Part shown: positions 45,958-58,900 of the stretch, piece by piece
Layout of the letters: the number at the start of each line of letters is the position of its first letter
Numbering within the stretch: the stretch's first letter is position 1
DNA from: Hawksworthiomyces lignivorus
Lineage: Eukaryota; Ascomycota; Sordariomycetes; Ophiostomatales; Ophiostomataceae
DNA: 64,000 bases
Direction of reading: 5' to 3'
Assembly (NCBI GenBank): GCA_002917075.1
Contig: NTMA01000062.1
Span: 180,542-244,541, forward strand
Notes under the pieces: model-generated
Databases searched by the model: none
Told to the model about the DNA's origin: nothing
The model's input: only the letters and a program-made list of their open reading frames with translations
Program-made: the position numbers and the translations under genes

Positions 45958-47242
45958 CTAGTAGTGAAACTCCTTATTGAGGACGTTTATCAGCGGCTCG
46001 CCCCGGTGCAGCCGGTCCAGGTTCGCCTCTAGCACCGCCACCAGTCGGCTTGGCATATGCGAGCTCTGCCAGCTGACGTGTGGCGTGATGAAGACATTTG
46101 GTGCATGCCACAGCCGGTGGTCAGCCGGCAGGGGTTCCGGGTCGGTGACATCGAGCGCAGCGCCCGCGATCTGGCCAGACTCGAGCGCCGTGATCAGGGC
46201 GTCTGTGTCGATAACCTTGCCGCGGGCGATGTTGGCCACGTAAGTACCGGGCTTACCGGCGGCCCGGCGGCTGCGGTCCAACACGGCGAACTGTTCCGCG
46301 CTCAGCAGGCCCGTGGTGGCGGCCGTCAGCGGCGTAGCCACGACGAGCAGGTCCAGGTCCTGCTCCAGGAACGCGTTGATCGCCTCCGGCCCGGAGCCGT
46401 GGAACCACTTGGCCGGCAGCTCGCCGTGCGGGTCGCCGGTGCCAGGCAGCACGAAGCTGTCGTCGTACCGCGCCGCCGCCGTTGCCTTCTCGCTGCGCGT
46501 GTACGCGTAGATTTCCATGCCAAAGGCCTGGGCCAGGTGGGCAACCTGGCGGCCGATGGCGCCGTAGCCGAGAATGCCGCTGGCATGCCATCAGTCGGTA
46601 CTCGTCTCGCTCCGCACGTAAAATTTCTCAAAAGCGTCTAAGGGAGAAGACAAGACTCACATTCTCGTCCCAGTGGAGTCTTCTCCTGGGTGATCCATTC
46701 TGTGGGCCCACCCAGCACCCGTAGACATGTGTCCTGCGAATGCCAAGAACTGGTGCCGGGCCATCAGCCACGTGCCGATGACCCACTCAGCAATCTGTGG
46801 CCTGTTGGACAAGAAGAGCACAGAGAGTTAGCCGCCTGCACACATTATATCATTGGCAAGCTTGGTAAAGTTGGGGGACGTACGCGTGTGTTCCATTTCC
46901 CGTGCAAATGATAATGTTGGGGTTTTTGTACGTCTCATGCACGATCCAGCGATCCGCGCCGGCAGATGGCACCTGTACGAATCGCACATTGGGAATCTTT
47001 TCGGCCGGGGGCGGCCACAGCGAGACCAAGAGCGTTACGCCTTCCCAAATCTCGTCTGGCAGCTCATTGATTTCGCGGAGCCGTCCCGTCTCCGGATCGG
47101 CTTGTGGCACCCAGCGGACTTTAAGACCTGGGTATGTGGCTTCAATCTTGGCAATCCATGCCGCATTTGGCCCAATGCGGTCTGGAAGGAAGACAAAAAG
47201 CACATCCTTGCTTAGGGGCGGAGCGACCTCTTGCGAACCCAT
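45958..47242 (-). CDS. D-isomer-specific 2-hydroxyacid dehydrogenase
   Basis: Three exons (46884-47242, 46661-46801, 45958-46579) give about 373 residues. The N-terminal substrate domain (VQVPSAGADRW, then GNGTHA-PQIAEWVIG across the first intron) is followed by the NAD fold, whose loop GILGYGAIGRQVA begins right after the second intron. Catalytic residues are in place: Arg in NIARGKVID, Glu in VTDPEPLP, His in ITPHVSWQS. It reduces or oxidises 2-keto/2-hydroxy acids (glyoxylate, hydroxypyruvate or bulkier acids) with NAD(P)H in the cytosol. Exact substrate unclear. A run of Ala-rich sequence from high local G+C marks the third exon. Confidence 0.92.
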
Positions 47243-49480
47243 TTTTTTACCCTTTCTTTGCTTTAAGATTTATTGCTTTTGGAAGCTTTTTATCTTTTCC
47301 GTTACGATTCTTTTATGACTCTCAACTTTCCAAATATATTCAAATTATCTCTCATAAGCATCTGGGTGTTGTATGAGGTGTGGTGGGTAGGCGCTAGCCG
47401 ATGGTGCAATACTAAGAAGCCAAGTTGCAGCATCGTACTTCAGGCCAATTGTTAACTTTTATCTCCAGTCTGACTCTCGTCAGCAGCAAAGAATGCCTAT
47501 CTATTTGACAATAATCTGCCGCTTAAATCTCGGGCCGCTTTCGGCGCGCCGATATCGCAAAATGCCTATTATTGTTGTATCTTACTCATTACATATTTAT
47601 CTGACTAGATATAAGCCATTGAAAGACTTGTCACATTCAGGTGAGACGGTCCAATTCCAATTAGAACCTCATCACCATAAGCAGATAGCGTCCCAGCAAC
47701 TCTACACCTATTCTTAAGCTCGTCACCTTTTCACTCCCTGTGTGGCTTCCAGTGAGAATTCAGCAAAATGACATGCTATGCGGCTCACAGCGCAATGCCA
47801 GTGCAGTTGATCTTCCAGTATGGGTTATACCACCATGTGTGCACGTGGGGGCTAAGAGATAATACGTTCTAGTCACTGCAGCCAAAATTCGTATTAACGA
47901 GCCTGAGGCTCACTGTGGTCTCTGTGGCATGGGAAAAGAACATTTTCAGTCTAAACGCAAGCTCCAGAGTGTAGGTTTTCAAATTTCTTGTATTAGAATT
48001 GAGGGAAAATAGCACAATACGGCATGCTTCTTGGGGAGCTGTGTAAATAAAGTTGCAAGCGTGTCAATCTGTCTCAAGACACTCACCTAAAGTTCAGAGC
48101 CACTAGAGTGAAATACATTGGGTAGAGTAAGAACATAGAGTAAAAAAGAAGGAATATAAAGGTGATACCAATAAGAAGAGGCCAATGCGTACTTCCTCTT
48201 TCTGCAAGAAACTGCACGACAGGTTGTCCATCAGTGGCAGGTGCGGAGCCAAAAGCCTACTTAATTGGCTTTCAAGATAATAGTCTAGATAGTGTAGCCC
48301 AGCATATAACAAATGAGATCATCGCGTATTGTCATTTCATCCGCAGATATCATTGACAAGCTTCCTTGCTTTCATTATCCGTGCCATGGGACCTGCATGA
48401 GACCCACGGGGCGGTCCGGCTAGTTGGGTGGGTTCTCAATGGCTGCCATCACGGGCCAAAAGACCCCGATCTGGCCAATACCAGTATTGCCATACTGCTC
48501 TGTTAGCTCTAGGGCTGATGTACCCTTCAGAGCACTAGGTTACTTTGCGCTGTGGATCATCCGCCAGATTATTGGCACATCATACGCTGACCTGTCTGCT
48601 GTCAACTAGGGCGCCTTGGTCTATCCGAGCAAAGAGATGTATTTAAGATAGGATCGAGGCCGAGATGCGTACCGTAGAAAAAAGGCACATTAAGAGAATG
48701 TGAGAGCATTGGTAAGCTCTCTTGGTGGATTATATGCTATGAACTGATACATACAATTGATTCTAGAAGCGGGGTCAGCATATATGTGAACCAAATTTAA
48801 TGGAAGCAATACCTAGTAAAACTACAAGCACAAGATGGTTCAGATAATGAAAAAACGCAAATATGCTTTGTGCGATCTTTACACATACAATATCTTACAC
48901 ACTTTGTTCAACGTACTCATTGCGCGATATACAGAACCAAGATATAATTATTGTTAACAAGAGACGCTACAACAGACCTCGTCTTGGAAAGGGGGTTCAG
49001 GTAAGGTACACACACAGAACCTAGTCCAGCAAACGAAGCCGATCCGTGGAAAGCGAGGAGGCATTAGAATCCAAACAATTGAGTACAACTTGTCTGACTT
49101 TGAGTGGTTCTAAATTTCACCTACAAATTAGAAGGGCGACATCGATCTTGCATCCGTTAATTGGACCGATCCAGATGAAACCGAGAACTGTGTACGCAGA
49201 GTGAACTTCATATGAGGAGTTGATTTGAGTGCCAATATCAAAAATACATAGTTTCTAGATATCACACAGCATCTCTTCTTTTTTTTCTTTCTCTCTTTTC
49301 TTTTCTTTTCATTTTCTTCTTTTTTTTCTTTCGTGAATCGTACGTTGAAAGCCATCATAGCAGAATTCAATTTCATCACGATATTCACCGTTTAACCAAG
49401 AACAATTCCTCCCAAAAAAAAATTGAAGAAAAGAGGAAGAAATAAAGATCAAATAGTACTAGCTTAGTCCCGTAGGGCTA
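47243..49480. other. 2.2-kb intergenic region, no gene seen
   Basis: Carries the dehydrogenase promoter and the 3' region of the macro-domain gene. A long C/T tract lies at 49264-49332. A 61-codon ORF at 48424-48609 has no recognisable domain. Confidence 0.45.
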
Positions 49481-50119
49481 TCATTTTACGCCCGGGGGCG
49501 GTTCCATGACCAACCATTGCCCTTGCCAGTCTTCAAATGCGTCTTCAATCAGCTCGACCGTACTTGCCCACGGCACCCGGAACGCCCCAGCATTAAATGT
49601 GGGCGAATAAATCACCTGTGCATCCTTACCGGCGCCGTCTCTCGCGCCGTCTTCTCTCTCTTGGCCTGCCTCGGTGGCGCGCAGAGCCTGCCTAAAATCG
49701 CGTAGAGCCCTAGCCGTCTGCTCCAGGATGCGGGCTGGTGGGTCGACGCCAGGCCGTCCGGTTCCACGATTGGGGCGCCCGAACCCGTAACTTGTGAAAA
49801 GACAGACGATGTGGATGGCTGGTGCACCGGCCGCGGCGTCGGCGGCTTGCGGTGGGATGACCAGGCAGCGGCCGATGAGCCCCTCGCGCGGCGGCCACCG
49901 GGGAAGTGAGGATAGCGTCTGGCCGTCCGCAGTCGCCGATGCTGCCTTGGCTTCATTGCAGAATGCCTTGTAGACCTCACAAGCAGCCGGATACCGACCC
50001 GCCAGCTCCTGGGCGAAGCCTGCGCCCCAGATCGCTAGGCAATTTGTGGCATGGACCAGGTATGCGCCGGGCGGCAGGTCTGCGATGGCAGTACGTGTCG
50101 ATTTCAATTGAAGCGGCAT
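49481..50119 (-). CDS. Macro-domain protein, ADP-ribose-1''-phosphate phosphatase (Poa1) type
   Basis: A 212-residue single exon from the ATG at 50119. The macro-domain ADP-ribose pocket is visible in YLVHATNCLAIWGAGFAQELA (residues 20-40; the Asn and the GxGxA-like turn match Poa1), and the second loop in IHIVCLFTSYGFGRPNRG. The C-terminal part has VIYSPTFNAGAFRVPW, resembling Poa1's SCLFNTGLFGV-W strand. Yeast Poa1 removes phosphate from ADP-ribose-1''-phosphate, a tRNA-splicing by-product; fungal relatives probably do the same in cytosol or nucleus. An acidic/Gly-rich insertion (EAGQEREDGARDGAGKD) is unusual. Lies at the edge of the 10-kb gene desert. Confidence 0.8.
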   Translation of the reverse strand: MPLQLKSTRTAIADLPPGAYLVHATNCLAIWGAGFAQELAGRYPAACEVYKAFCNEAKAASATADGQTLSSLPRWPPREGLIGRCLVIPPQAADAAAGAPAIHIVCLFTSYGFGRPNRGTGRPGVDPPARILEQTARALRDFRQALRATEAGQEREDGARDGAGKDAQVIYSPTFNAGAFRVPWASTVELIEDAFEDWQGQWLVMEPPPGVK

Positions 50120-51675
50120 CTGCGACAGTTGATCAGTTTCGGTTTTGCTATTTCGATGAGACGTTTTTGAGCATTGGAGATGACTCAGATTGTCCCCGTG
50201 CTCTAGGCGCGAAGAGTCGCTCAGCTATCTTTAGTGCGGAGCACCAGGCAACCATGCCGGTCGATCCTAAAGCTGGAAAAAAATCTGATCATGCTGTCCC
50301 CGTAGCTCGTATCAGTCGTGTATGCAATGTGGAAATGACTCTAATGTGGACAGCATAGGACCAAAAAGTGAAACTCTTTTTTTTTATCCCTACAAGGGCT
50401 TGCGTACACGTTTGCGCAATGAATTTCGCCCCTCAATCCTAATTGGGCGTCTGGCTTTGAATTACAAGTCTGTCATCTGTCCAGATTCTGGCAGGACAGT
50501 GAATGATAAGGCGACCAGTCAGGATCCGCAATGCTTGCGCCAGGAAAATGCATCGGGCTGATAACAATCCAATACCGTGGAAAACTTTCTAAGCCCGAAG
50601 CGTGAGGTGACTACCCAGCTTTTTCCTAGGCGTTCACTAGAATGCGGCTCTGTCAAAGCAGGTGAGGCATTTATAGATCGTGTGACAAGGGTCAGGCTGA
50701 AGGCTTTTGTCATATTAGACGTATAGGGCACAAATTGGTAAGTGAAAGTAGGGCTCTGAGTATGGTGTCGACTTGCTCACGCAAAATGGCAAAAATTCCG
50801 CGAGACTAAATTACACAAAATAGACAATTCCCGGTGAAGACATTGTGCCCAGACAAGGCAGCTTAAGGAGGGGGAGTATACGTGTCGGCTATATCAGCTG
50901 CCTAACATGATTTGCCCCCCTTTATTGCCCCGTGCTGATCGAGGCTCCCTCAAGGCTTATCCAGCCACTCATACCGAAGATGATGCCTACAGGCTCCATA
51001 CTGGTGTACCTCACACCGGTCCGGGGTATGCAAGGCGGGCCGAAGCCTTGCGCGTAAAGCACGCGAGTTCTATGCTCAGAAGTGCACGGTTACGTATGCC
51101 CAGCAGTAGCTAGGGCAAATTCACAGTGATATTTACTGAGCGTGAAAAGTATAACATGCAGGTTTATACCAATATCCGCATTTCCTTTATAGACTGTGGA
51201 CTGTACTGATCACTCGCAAACAAAAGTCCAAGGCCAATTCTAGAGGAGTATTGTGACGAGTAACCTCACCAGAAAACAAATGCTCTGGATTCATAGTCGT
51301 CGTCAATTTAAACCGAAGCGGAAAGAAAACAAATCAAGAAAACATGGGGAAACCAGAATCAAGGAATAGAAGTATAAACAAGTAATTGGGTAGCATGCGC
51401 TAAAAAAAGAAATTTCTAGGTTTGCAGACGACGAACAACTCCTCAATGACTCTACTGCGGTATTGTTGCTAGATGTCGTAAACTAATTTATTTCAATGCT
51501 ACTTTCTTTAACCTGCATTTGTTTAGAGCACAGACAAAAAACGTAATTCTTGGGGGCCATTGAAAGTTCGGAAGAAAAATAAAGAAGAACGCAAAAGGAA
51601 AAGGAATAGAGTATTTTACAGAGGAAGGTTGATAGAAATATAAAGCACAGATACGTCGATTAGGTGAAAATTTTG

Positions 51676-51715
51676 AAAAAATAAAAATAAAAATAAAAAT
51701 AAATAAATAAATAAA
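51676..51715. repeat. A/T microsatellite (AAAAAT then AAAT units)
   Basis: Consecutive ATAAAA and ATAA units over 40 bp. Confidence 0.8.
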
Positions 51716-52199
51716 CTAGACAAAAGATACGGCAGCTACTTGTGTACTCGCCTGTCTCTTCATACCGGAGTTCATTTATGACAAATGCAACATAAATAAA
51801 AAGCGTAAAAAATGGCCGAGCAAGAGGTCTTGCTATAAGGTAGCTGGCCACTTTACGGGCCGCGTGGCAAGGATAGGTATATTTGGAGGGGAAAGATAGG
51901 CGCTCAGTGCCTGGAACGCGGTGCACGGCAGTGCGTATACAGCTGCCTGGGACTTGGGAGTGCATAGGTTAGTGCAGGACGCAACAGCTGTCTGCCTCTT
52001 GTCCTACGTGCCAGTGTCATTTTGATTAATTTATGCTTGTTGTGTGTTCCGTCTGCCACCTTCCTTCTCTGTTACGGGTGCACTGTATGCGTAACACTTG
52101 TACTCATTTCTCTAGGTGGAATGCTATAGCTTATTTTCGTATTAACCGTGGACGAGGTGGGACGTTGTCTTGGTTTGTAATACGACGAAGGGGAGTACC

Positions 52200-55100
52200 A
52201 AGAGAAGATTCATGGGGAAAGCAAAAGTACCAAAAATCGGCCCAGGGAGAGATGTTAGTTGAAATATGAAAGGGGCGGCGGAAAGCACGGAAATCGGAAG
52301 AATAGGAAAACCTGTCGCGTCTAGAGTGACTCTCATCGGATGTTCCGTTTTGTCGACTTCCAGTCTCGCATGTGGAGGGTGACCTACAAAACAATGAGGT
52401 AACAAGGATGGTCATGGGAGCCGCAAGATGTAGAGATCATCAGATCAGCTAGGAGCTCCTTGTTTTATCAGGGTGCCTGAGAAGCAATCCAGAATCGTAA
52501 GACGCAGTCCACAGATGTTGCGAGGCTTCGCCGAGAAAAAGAGAGTGCAAGCAAGGCGAAATGGCCGCGGCGAGTTTTGATGCTGAACAAGCTTGGACTA
52601 CGGTATTATATTTAGACGGAAAAAGCATTATCACAAAGAAAAGAGGTGGGTATGCCAGGAGAAGACCATCCGAGATGCACACCGCTGGTTTGGGTACATT
52701 GCATGAGCTGAACGGGTCTCGTACTTAGTTCTATACAGCTGGCCGCGGAACTGTAAGTGTGAAGCAATAAAAAGAAAAGCAAAATTGGAATCGTCAAGTC
52801 GTCATCATAGCAATATCGGCGTCGCAGCCACACTTGGAAGAACAAAGAAGTCCTCAGAGCGGAAAAAAAAGGCCGAGCAGGCATACTTCTAGAGAACGAA
52901 GGTGTCGATAGGAAGCCTTGTAGAGCCGAAACAATACTTCTGACAAATCAAAATGAGAGATGATGAGGCAAGACTGCAGGCTGTGTGTCCTAGCAAACCA
53001 TCAGACCACTGGAGAGATTGATAGGATAGCAAGAAAAACAGGTTCTGGGGAAAGGAAAGAGGCAAACTAGAAGGAAAGAGACGAGCGTGCTGACCCCCAA
53101 GATTCAATAGATGGGAAAAAAAAGAGTGTCATGCGGAAGGACGTTGGACTGGTCGCAGGAAGAATGATGTGTAAGGGTGGGCAACAAATCAAATACGAGG
53201 CAAGTATCTGCACGGCGAGCAGAAGAGGCAGAGAGAGGCAGATAGAGGCAGAGACGATAAATTAACGGACAGCAACGAGAAGTGTGCGGACGAGATGGAG
53301 CGCAAGGCGGAGTGAAGGGAGAAACAGTGGGCTTGGAAGAGAGACACAGAAACGTACACTTGGTGGATGACTGGTCTAGGGGAGAGGACGAGAAAACAAG
53401 TGAAGAAGATATACACACTAAAGAGCCAATATAAACATGAAAGGGGTGGCATCCAAAACACCGTGAATGCCGGATGGTAGGGCATGCATCTCCTTCCACA
53501 AAAAAAAAATTATGATGGAGGGAAGGGACGCGGTCCTTGAATTCGAGATTACTTTACTTTTGGGGGGAGGGGGGGTGTTCGAGGTGTAAAACGAAAAGGT
53601 AAATGTGAAAAGAAACAAAAAAGACCAAAATCTTATAATACAAAGTTAGGATCGGGTGTGGTGGCTGCATGACTATAGTTGGGCTGCGGCGGGCGAGTAG
53701 ACGGCCAGAAGATCGGAGCCGAACTCCAAAGTGAAACGAAGTGCCTACACCAAAATAGGACTGGGAAGCCATTACGAAAAGCAAAAAGAAAAAAAAACCA
53801 ATACTTGAACTGGACAGAAAACAAAAGGCGAGAACAAGCAGTGATTTGCCACTGGCGAGGAAGGGTATAGAAAAAGAAGACAAAAGACCCAAGAAATTAC
53901 ATAAAAAATAAATACAAAAATAAGTCCTAGTAAAATATGCCCAACGATCTGCCTTCTCTTTTTGGAGTGTCATTTTTCTCGAGAAGACCAATTGACGGGG
54001 CAAATAATAAAAAGAGAAGCTAAAAGAGAGCTGCCAAATAGCAAGCACATATGCCAAGAAGGCCATCGACGCAAGGAGAGGAGGCATGTACTTTTGTTCA
54101 ATGCTAGATTGGGCAGTGCGGAGGAAGAGAGCGAGTGCGCGTGTCATAGGGGAGGAGAAGTTGTGGATACGAGACAAATGCGCATGTGGCTTTTCTACAG
54201 CGGATCTTGGGCGGATATCAGAGACAGAAGAGGCCCAGTAGCCTTGCAGGTTGGAAGCCTGTCTCCGCGAATGGTCGCCGGCGAGATGTGAGACAAGAAG
54301 CAAAAACACGACAGTAACAAAAAGAGAAGAACGAAAATCAGAGCCCCAGATAAAGGAGACAAAAAAACCCCCCCGTAGTGTTATGCAAATGACAAGACGG
54401 GCCGCAATAGCTGCAGAAGAGCACTGCATTCTGCACTTCGCTGCACGATGAGCGGGTGATAAAACCACTGGGGATTTAGATTTCCCAGTCGGCTTGCCGC
54501 CGCTCCCGCCGCATGCGAACTGCGCTCAAGCTGCATATGCAGATCAAGAAGAGATGAACATACAAAAGACAGAGAGAAAGCTACCAGTTCTTAGCTTTGG
54601 ACGATACTGGTTTACAATAAATGTCGAAAATGTTCTCCTTGTCTTGTTGCGGAAGACATAGGAAGACATATGAAGACATAGTATGCCAATTACGCCAATC
54701 TCTTACCAGCTTCCATCTGCTCGAGACTCTTCACTGTATTGCCTCCCTCTCCACTTCTAGTTTGCGTGCCTATGTGCCCATCAATAGAATGACTATTCCA
54801 GCTACTAGTTTGCCTATTACGGCCCCCCCCTGGCTCGAAGCTAGGCGGCGGAGCGGGGCGCACAGGGGCGGAGAAGGGAGCAAGGATAGGCCGCAGTAAA
54901 AGAAAAGGAATCGCCAAATACCCAGAGGCGCACCACGACTCCTGAAGAGGCTACATTTACGAGATTGTCAAGGGCAAAGAGCGGAGAAGGAGGGGGGTTC
55001 CCTAGAGGAGGGTGTGAATCGATAGTATATGGATGAGTAACGGCATCGCTTGGAGACGCTCAGGATCTCCTTTTTTTCTACTTTCTTTGTTTTATTTTGT

Positions 55101-55500
55101 TTTTTCAGCCACGTTCACCAGATATTAGGCAGCGTGAAAAAAGAAAAGAAATTGGGTTCTTTCGACGCGTAAATAGAGGTCTACGAGTACGTAGACGTAC
55201 GTACGTCTGGGGTTTGGTGCTGGAGGGAGGGGTGTCTGGGAATGAAAAGAGGGTGTGGAGACGGTGCAGAATGTGAGAGCTGAGGGTGTGGTCCATGGCA
55301 GGGTGTGACAAGAGGTGGGCAGAAAGGAAGACGAAAATGTCTGGACAGAATCCTCCGTGCAGGAGGAGGAAGGGCAAAAAAAGCAAAACCATTATTCATG
55401 GAGCCCTAGACACCTAATCTCGCAAGGGTGGAGGGAGTACGAAAACGCGAAGAAGAAAAAGAGTAGGGGGAGAAAAAAAGAAAAGAAATTCTGACTTCAG
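52200..55500. other. Purine-rich block on the plus strand
   Basis: Sustained A/G bias; for example 48 of 60 bases at 53221-53280 are purines. The minus strand is therefore C/T-rich, as in the transcribed leaders of many fungal genes. No ORF with a domain is present. Confidence 0.6.
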
Positions 55501-55540
55501 GGCCACATGCGTAAGTATACAATGACGCACAGACGGCGTA

Positions 55541-55566
55541 CAGACGACACATACAGACGACACATA
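55541..55566. repeat. Tandem 13-mer, two copies
   Basis: CAGACGACACATA occurs twice head to tail. Confidence 0.8.
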
Positions 55567-55999
55567 CAAGCTGCATACCTACATACAAAGCATGACTAGT
55601 TTGTCCTGCGTGGTCTACTCGTACCATACCCTGAGACAACTGATATTGAATACGACGGCGATTCCTATGATGTTCAGATCGACGCTCCCCTGTTGCAACA
55701 GTGGTCAGTGCAGAAAGCCAAAATGAAAAACGACTGCGAGTCGGAAAATCTTCATTCAGCTCCTGTAACCCTCCTTTACAGATATCGCTCTAAAAATCAA
55801 TGTGCGTATGCAGCCTGCACGTAGGCATGTAGTATTCACTCTGCCGTTGAGGCCTGGCCCTTGTCTTGTCCGCTCTCTGCCTTTTTGTTTAAGCGCCATG
55901 TCTGCTAGCGAGAGTCCGGAGGAGGGTTAGGCCAGCACTGCTAAACTTGTGCCGTCGGCACTTGGCGCTCGATCGGACCAGCCCTCTTCGCCAAAGAGA

Positions 56000-58900
56000 T
56001 GCGACCTTGTTTGCCGTTGACCAACTTTCTTTTTCTTGATCCTCTTGTTTCTTCTTTTCCTTGGTCTATGCTTCATGCATTTCCTGTTTCTCCTCCTGTC
56101 TCTAACCATGCTCTAGTTCTCCGGTTGCGAAATGCTGTTGCATTGTTTGCAGACTGCTCTGCGTATGTGCGAGCATGCGGCTTTCCGTCTGCCGGTAGAT
56201 CGGTTGGCTCGGGAGGGTACAGGGGGCCATGGTGACGGGGGCATTGGCTGAACAGTGGGCGAGGCTGCAAACAATGCCTGTTGGTGGGTGGAGGCGCTCT
56301 GGCAGCTGGCTGTGGATGCTGGCCCGTTTTGTCTTCGCAAAGCTTCCTCTACTATTTGCTCCGTCTTATTATATCACTGCCAGATACGTCCGTACACATG
56401 AAATTGGCAGTTCCTGGTGGATTTTCGTTTTGATATGATTGTCCTTTTCGACCACGTTTCTTTTCCTTTCGCTTCTGTTTTTCTCCTTCTTGCCCCGTCT
56501 CTTCTCTCGACGAGAGCAGAGCGGCACAATGAAGGCAAGCCTGCCAATGTAGAAATACAAGCTCAATAAGCAGCTCCACAAGCAGCGGACCTGACCGTCG
56601 TAGCTGTATTAGCCATCGCAACTGTCCCATTTTCCTCTCCTACGTTCCAGTTGCGACTGTGCTTGCTCATGGATTCGTCATCCCCGTCGACAAAGTCCAA
56701 AAAGCAGTTACGAATTTCCAAATTGTCTGTCTATTTCTCCGTTCCGTCCCGCCCGTCTCAGCCACGCCTACACTCATGTATGCTGCTGCTTTCGTATGTA
56801 TTATCTGCTTCGCTATTTTGGTTTTCGTTATTTCCAGTATCTCCCCCTCTCTCGTCAGCTCACTGCTTGTTTTTAGCATCGCTAACCCGTATCTCCCGTC
56901 TTTCAAAACCCTCCCCACGGTTTTTCGACCCACGCCGCATCATCCGTTTTCCATGTGCGCCGTAAGCAGCTCACTCATCGTAGAAAGACAGGTTTTGCCA
57001 AATACGGTAGTTTTTGTGATTCTTTGCTCCGACTTTTGCGGCGAAGCTGTCCTCTCTTTGCAGTCGCGTTTTCCGCCTTTCTGACCTTCCACACCCACCA
57101 CCTTGCAGACTTGCACGCTCACCTGACGCGACCCCGACCGCCTGTTTTCACACCTTTTTTTTCTCTTGTTCATCCGCGCCGACCTTGGCTCTCGTAGGCT
57201 CATCGTCTGCCTCTGCATTCCTGGCGCGCTCTCCTCTTGTTTTTTTCTCTTTCTCTTCCTAGTTTGTCATAAAATAGACACATCTGAGTGGCTTGGTTTC
57301 ACCTAGCTTACCGGGCAATAGGTGTGCCGTGAAAAAAAACGAATGCGCCTGGATAGGTCCGGTTCTCTGGCTTCTTTAGCTTGCGTATTCTAAGCCTCCT
57401 TCAACACCCCTCTGGATTTCTCGTCTTCGGCGTCATCGCGCCTCGTGATCCCTTTTGGGAGACTGGTTTCTTGGTTATTTGTAGGACACAATCATGAAAA
57501 TGCCCGTGAGAAAAGCAAGACATCTAGCCCGTGTAGACGAGGCAGGCTCGTGGCATACCCAAGATTTCCAGCATTTCCAGCACCGGTTCCAAGGTGTTTA
57601 TTAATTCGTCCCTCATCTTGGTTCTCGCCATATGCCTGCTTACCTGCTTACCACTCTTTTTTGGTTTTTTTCTTTATTACCCTCCTCTTCTGTCCATCCT
57701 GCTTCCGTTTCCATTCTCCCTTCCATTCCTTCTCTCACGTCCTATTTGCCTTCGTTTTGTTCCTTCTGCTCGTTCTCGTCGCATAGCGGTCCATGTCCAT
57801 GTGCAGTCCCATGTTCATTCCCTTGTCCACGCTCAAGTCCCTGCCCTTGTCCATGCGCCCCTGCTACCCGGTCTGCGTCTGCTGGCATCCATAAAACCGA
57901 GAGAGATATCGACTCTGGCGGACACGTCGAAAAAAAAAAAAACTATATCAAAACCCGAAATCACAAACAGCCCGAACACTACCCTCCCAAACTCTCTCGC
58001 CCTCAGATCGTTCTCCACTGCTCCGCACTTTGCTGGACCCCCACGTTACCCTTTGAGGGACGCAATATCTTTGCCCATTTGTCTCGCATCACCCACTCTG
58101 TCGCTCCCTCCGCCTTTTCTCTCTATTCTTCCCGTCCTCTGATCTTATTCCTGTTTCTCTTTGCACCGTCTTTCGCAGCGGCCAATCTCTCATTTGCATC
58201 TGTCGCTCTTCTGCCGGATTACCTAGAACAGCTTGTCCGCCTCGCCCAAGTACACATTTCGCGTACACGCAACTTGTGGCGCGGCCGCAAATCCGTATTA
58301 TACAATAGGCTGCTGCCGGTCTTACACGCACAGGAGCGGCACCCCTTTCCCTCGGTCTTTGTCCTTCTTCTTCGTTTGTCTACCTGCGAATTATCACCTG
58401 TTTTCCGACAATTCTTATATTCTATTTCCTATTTCCATTCCGTCTAATATTTTCCCTCTTCTCGCGCTCGTTTCATGTTTGTGTTTTTCCTCTAATTCCC
58501 CCCCTGGCCTCCTCTCCTTGGTCCTTTTTTTTTTCTTCTTCCCTTTCTGGCTTCTCGCGTCCCACCTGGCCATGCAAGTCATATCGACAAGCTATATTTA
58601 TCCTATCTTTCAGCTGCAATCGCCTCCACCACGATCGCCTCCTTAGGGAACAGAGAGCCACCCTCCCAAAAAGAACTACAGGCTGCATTAGTGCCGTCAG
58701 TGCAGACAAACAGAAGCCCGTACCGCCTGCGTCTCTCTCCTGTCGACCCCGCTAAATAAAGCGATCGCCTCATATCGTTCTTGTCTTTGTCTACGCTCGT
58801 CTGCGCGCACCCCCTGGTCTGATCGATACAGCTGGCGAGACGAGCACGCCCAGTCTTATCGAGCACAAGCCAAACCCCTCAAAACGCATCACAGAATCCG

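Noticed and set aside
48424..48609. 61-codon ORF between the dehydrogenase and macro-domain genes
   Set aside because: No homologous feature recognised; length is within chance expectation.
53554..54468. 304-codon minus-strand ORF in the gene desert
   Set aside because: Phe/Ser/Leu-rich product expected from a C/T-rich strand; no domain, no splice support.
57632..58447. 271-codon ORF in the pyrimidine-rich block
   Set aside because: Ser/Pro/Leu/Phe-rich, composition-driven; no recognisable domain.
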